Source: Candidatus Bathyarchaeota archaeon
GTDB taxonomy: Archaea; Thermoproteota; Bathyarchaeia; 40CM-2-53-6; RBG-13-38-9
DNA length: 8,081 bases
Direction of reading: 5' to 3'
Assembly: GCA_030671315.1 (NCBI GenBank)
Contig: DAOUZW010000041.1
Span: 1-8,081, forward strand
In this document: positions 6,562 to 8,081 of the stretch, in pieces
Layout of the letters: every line of letters begins with the position of its first letter
Position numbering within the stretch: the stretch's first letter is position 1
The notes under the pieces: generated by a model
The model's input: only the letters and a program-made list of their open reading frames with translations
Databases searched by the model: none
What the model was told of the DNA's origin: nothing
Program-made: the position numbers and the translations under genes

Positions 6562-6594
6562 GTCATCTCTGATTTTTGCAGGTTTACCGACCGT
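6530..6594. repeat. 8-bp inverted repeat flanking the orc1/cdc6 start codon
   Basis: ACGGTCGG at 6530-6537 (inside the gene's 5' end) and its exact complement CCGACCGT at 6587-6594 (in the leader) flank the TTG start. The spacer is 49 bases. The inner copy abuts a 10-bp perfect palindrome, TCTTCGAAGA (6521-6530). The pair could fold in the mRNA with the start codon in the loop, or be two half-sites for a DNA-binding protein, possibly the encoded ATPase or winged-helix protein. Confidence 0.3.
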
Positions 6595-6650
6595 ATAGCA
6601 CCACCCTTATGGGAACTCTAAATAGCAACTATTCTTGTACATTCTAACGG

Positions 6651-6657
6651 ATATAAA
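6651..6657 (-). promoter_or_regulatory. Candidate TATA box of the orc1/cdc6-moaCBA operon
   Basis: On the minus strand this reads TTTATAT, the best TATA-like match in the 141-bp gap between the membrane-protein gene and orc1/cdc6. Transcription would start near 6628, leaving a leader of about 65 bases that contains one arm of the inverted repeat. A weaker alternative, CTATTTAGAG at 6617-6626 on the minus strand, would give a leader of about 30 bases. Confidence 0.35.
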
Positions 6658-6670
6658 CGGTAGAGATCAT

Positions 6671-6697
6671 CGAAAGTAAAATAAACTTCATCAAAAA
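6671..6697 (-). terminator. T-rich stretch after the membrane-protein gene
   Basis: Read on the minus strand, the bases just past the TAG at 6703-6705 contain a T5 run (complement of 6693-6697) followed by further short T runs, with no clear hairpin. This could be a weak archaeal U-tract terminator separating the upstream genes from the orc1/cdc6 operon, and it lies immediately before that operon's candidate TATA box. Confidence 0.3.
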
Positions 6698-6702
6698 GCA
6701 TT

Positions 6703-7245
6703 CTAATTCGCTCTATCAGACCTAAAGTGTCGAGCCATATCGAGTCTATGTAAGAAAAACACAGAGTATGAGGACATAGCAAAGATCAAAATCACCAATT
6801 TGCTTGCATAGACAAGTGAGACAGCCGTTTCCGGATTTGGAAATTTGTTAATTAGAATATCTGGGTTTGAAACGCCGGTTGTTGACATCAAAGCCCCCCA
6901 AAGTGTAAAATTAAAAAATAATTCGTAAAGAGAGCCTACTGTCATCAAAAAGGCGACAATAAATAGAAATAGCTGAATATCACGGTTCAGCTTCACAATT
7001 TTATTCTCAAAATGTTGAACTAAAAAGGCATAGAACAGAAAGACAAAAACAAAGATTAGAGTAATTGGTTTAAACTGTATGAATGGAATAGGTGCCCACT
7101 CATTCAAAATAAATTGTTCTCCATAGACAGTGGGAGAAGGATGCAATTGTATGCTATAGAGAGCTAGAGCCAAAGCAATTATGCCTGATATAGAGGCCAT
7201 CAGTAACCAACGAAATTTAAAAAGAACCAATCTGATCATATCCAA
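6703..7245 (-). CDS. Four-helix integral membrane protein, unknown function
   Basis: I do not recognise this family. The 180-residue product has four likely transmembrane helices at about 13-32, 59-77, 90-110 and 143-165. A loop of about 25 residues rich in Pro joins helices 1 and 2, and another with NPDILINKFPNPETA joins helices 3 and 4. The N-terminal MIRLVLFKFR and the C-terminal HRLDMARHFRSDR are basic, so by the positive-inside rule both ends are probably cytoplasmic. No catalytic, metal-binding or transport motif stands out, and there is no cleavable signal peptide. The start is TTG at 7245 or, two codons later, ATG at 7239; neither has a Shine-Dalgarno. It begins 14 to 20 bases after the stop of the PurM/HypE-like gene, so the two are probably co-transcribed, but nothing else links their functions. 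Confidence 0.7.
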   Translation of the reverse strand: MDMIRLVLFKFRWLLMASISGIIALALALYSIQLHPSPTVYGEQFILNEWAPIPFIQFKPITLIFVFVFLFYAFLVQHFENKIVKLNRDIQLFLFIVAFLMTVGSLYELFFNFTLWGALMSTTGVSNPDILINKFPNPETAVSLVYASKLVILIFAMSSYSVFFLHRLDMARHFRSDRAN

Positions 7246-7259
7246 TGTTGATTAAGCAT

Positions 7260-8081
7260 TTATCTCAATTTAGAAAACACCTTATAAACATCATCTGGAA
7301 AAGGTGGTTTCAATTCAACGACACTTTCATCAAGTGATAAAAGCTTTCTTCCATGTTTTCTTTTTGTGAATTCACCAATAATTGAAATAGGAATCCGTTT
7401 TCGAGATAATTCCTTAATGATTTTAGATGCGGAGGAGTTCTTCGCTGCAATAAGAAGAGAACCTGAACTCATTATTCTAAAAGGATCGATTTTCAATATT
7501 TTACAAATACTCTTGGTTTCAGAAGATATAGGAATTTTATTCTGGTAAATCTTAACTCCAAGATGTGATGCCTCACTCAATTCCCATATACCACATAGAA
7601 TTCCACCCTCGGTAGGATCATGCATTGCAGTTACTCCACCGACTTCCATAGCCATGAGCGCCTCCTTGACAATACTAATTTTTTTATAAAGATTTTGGGC
7701 TCGTTTTATTACTCCTTTATTCAAATGTTTTCTCAATATGTTTTTTGTGTCAGTTGCTAGAATCGCAGTTCCTTCGATCCCCACAGTCTTAGTCAACATT
7801 AGCACATTTCCCTCTGAAGCACTTGCTGATGTCACATATCGATTGAGATTTGTCTCACCCAGCATGAATCCTACAAGTATTGGCCTCTTTAAAAAAGGTG
7901 TAACCTCACAATGACCACCTATTACTGTCACCCCTAATTCGGTACATGCAGAATCAATCTGCTTCATGATCTCGCGCAGAACATTCTTTCTAGATCCTTT
8001 CGGCAACATTATTGAGCACAGATACCATTTTGGCTTCGCTCCGAACGTAGCAACATCATTTGCATTTATGTGCACAGAAAA
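7260..8081 (-). CDS. PurM/HypE-superfamily (AIR synthase-related) protein, 5' end cut off
   Basis: Most of an ATP-binding protein of the superfamily that includes AIR synthase (PurM), HypE, SelD and thiamine-phosphate kinase. The frame is open to the right edge; the GTG at 8075 encodes an internal Val, so the true start lies outside the window. Counting from it, visible motifs are NANDVATFGAKP (4-15), VIGGHCEVT (51-59, normally GGHTEVT) and the HypE/PurM-type MHDPTEGGI (151-159). KIDPFRIMSSGSLLIAA (195-211) follows. True HypE has ANEG near that last position and ends in PRIC, whose Cys carries the cyanide ligand; here the C-terminus is VYKVFSKLR. It is therefore unlikely to make the hydrogenase cyanide ligand. 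It looks like the archaeal AIR-synthase-related group of unknown substrate. The 5' part, with the first ATP-binding loop, is missing. Confidence 0.85.
   Translation of the reverse strand, partial: FSVHINANDVATFGAKPKWYLCSIMLPKGSRKNVLREIMKQIDSACTELGVTVIGGHCEVTPFLKRPILVGFMLGETNLNRYVTSASASEGNVLMLTKTVGIEGTAILATDTKNILRKHLNKGVIKRAQNLYKKISIVKEALMAMEVGGVTAMHDPTEGGILCGIWELSEASHLGVKIYQNKIPISSETKSICKILKIDPFRIMSSGSLLIAAKNSSASKIIKELSRKRIPISIIGEFTKRKHGRKLLSLDESVVELKPPFPDDVYKVFSKLR

Noticed and set aside
6562..6606. N-terminal extension of the orc1/cdc6-like protein
   Set aside because: The frame is open for 15 codons and reads plausibly (GKPAKIRDD), but it contains no ATG, GTG or TTG, so TTG at 6561 is the first usable start.
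6562..6702. Replication origin beside the orc1/cdc6-like gene
   Set aside because: The gap is only 141 bp. It has no repeated origin-recognition-box motifs and no long AT-rich unwinding region, and the gene is embedded in a moa operon.

Overview
The window looks like a piece of an AT-rich archaeal chromosome. The evidence is an archaeal/eukaryotic-type glutamyl-tRNA synthetase with a long N-terminal extension, an Orc1/Cdc6-family AAA+ ATPase, archaeal MoaA and MoaB, TATA-box-like promoters, many GTG and TTG starts with little Shine-Dalgarno signal, and a Thr-rich surface protein with one C-terminal membrane anchor. By general resemblance a TACK-group archaeon (Bathyarchaeia-like) seems likely, but the lineage is inferred and cannot be fixed from this window alone.

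Layout, left to right. At 1-269 (+) lies the 3' end of an isochorismatase-like cysteine hydrolase. It converges on a secreted, membrane-anchored beta-sandwich protein at 306-1157 (-). A 175-bp divergent intergenic region (1158-1332) separates that gene from gltX at 1333-3081 (+). This region holds the TATA box proposed for gltX and a perfect 14-bp palindrome touching it. gltX converges on moaA, with a 48-bp gap that contains a hairpin (3094-3121).

From 6561 down to 3130, five minus-strand genes overlap head to tail: orc1/cdc6-like, a small winged-helix regulator, moaC, moaB and moaA. MoaA and MoaC together convert GTP to cyclic pyranopterin monophosphate. MoaB/MogA-type proteins adenylylate molybdopterin later in the same pathway. 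MoaD, MoaE and MoeA, needed for the middle and last steps, are not in the window. A replication-initiator-family ATPase and a DNA-binding protein overlapping molybdenum-cofactor genes is the most unusual arrangement here. The ATPase keeps Walker A, Walker B and sensor 2 but departs from the family at the sensor-1 and DxR positions, so it may be a regulator rather than an origin-binding initiator.

Upstream on the same strand are a four-helix membrane protein of unknown function (6703-7245) and a PurM/HypE-superfamily protein running off the right edge (7260-8081). The latter resembles HypE but lacks its C-terminal cysteine. No tRNA, rRNA, CRISPR array, insertion sequence or convincing replication origin was seen. 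No gene-free stretch exceeds 175 bases.
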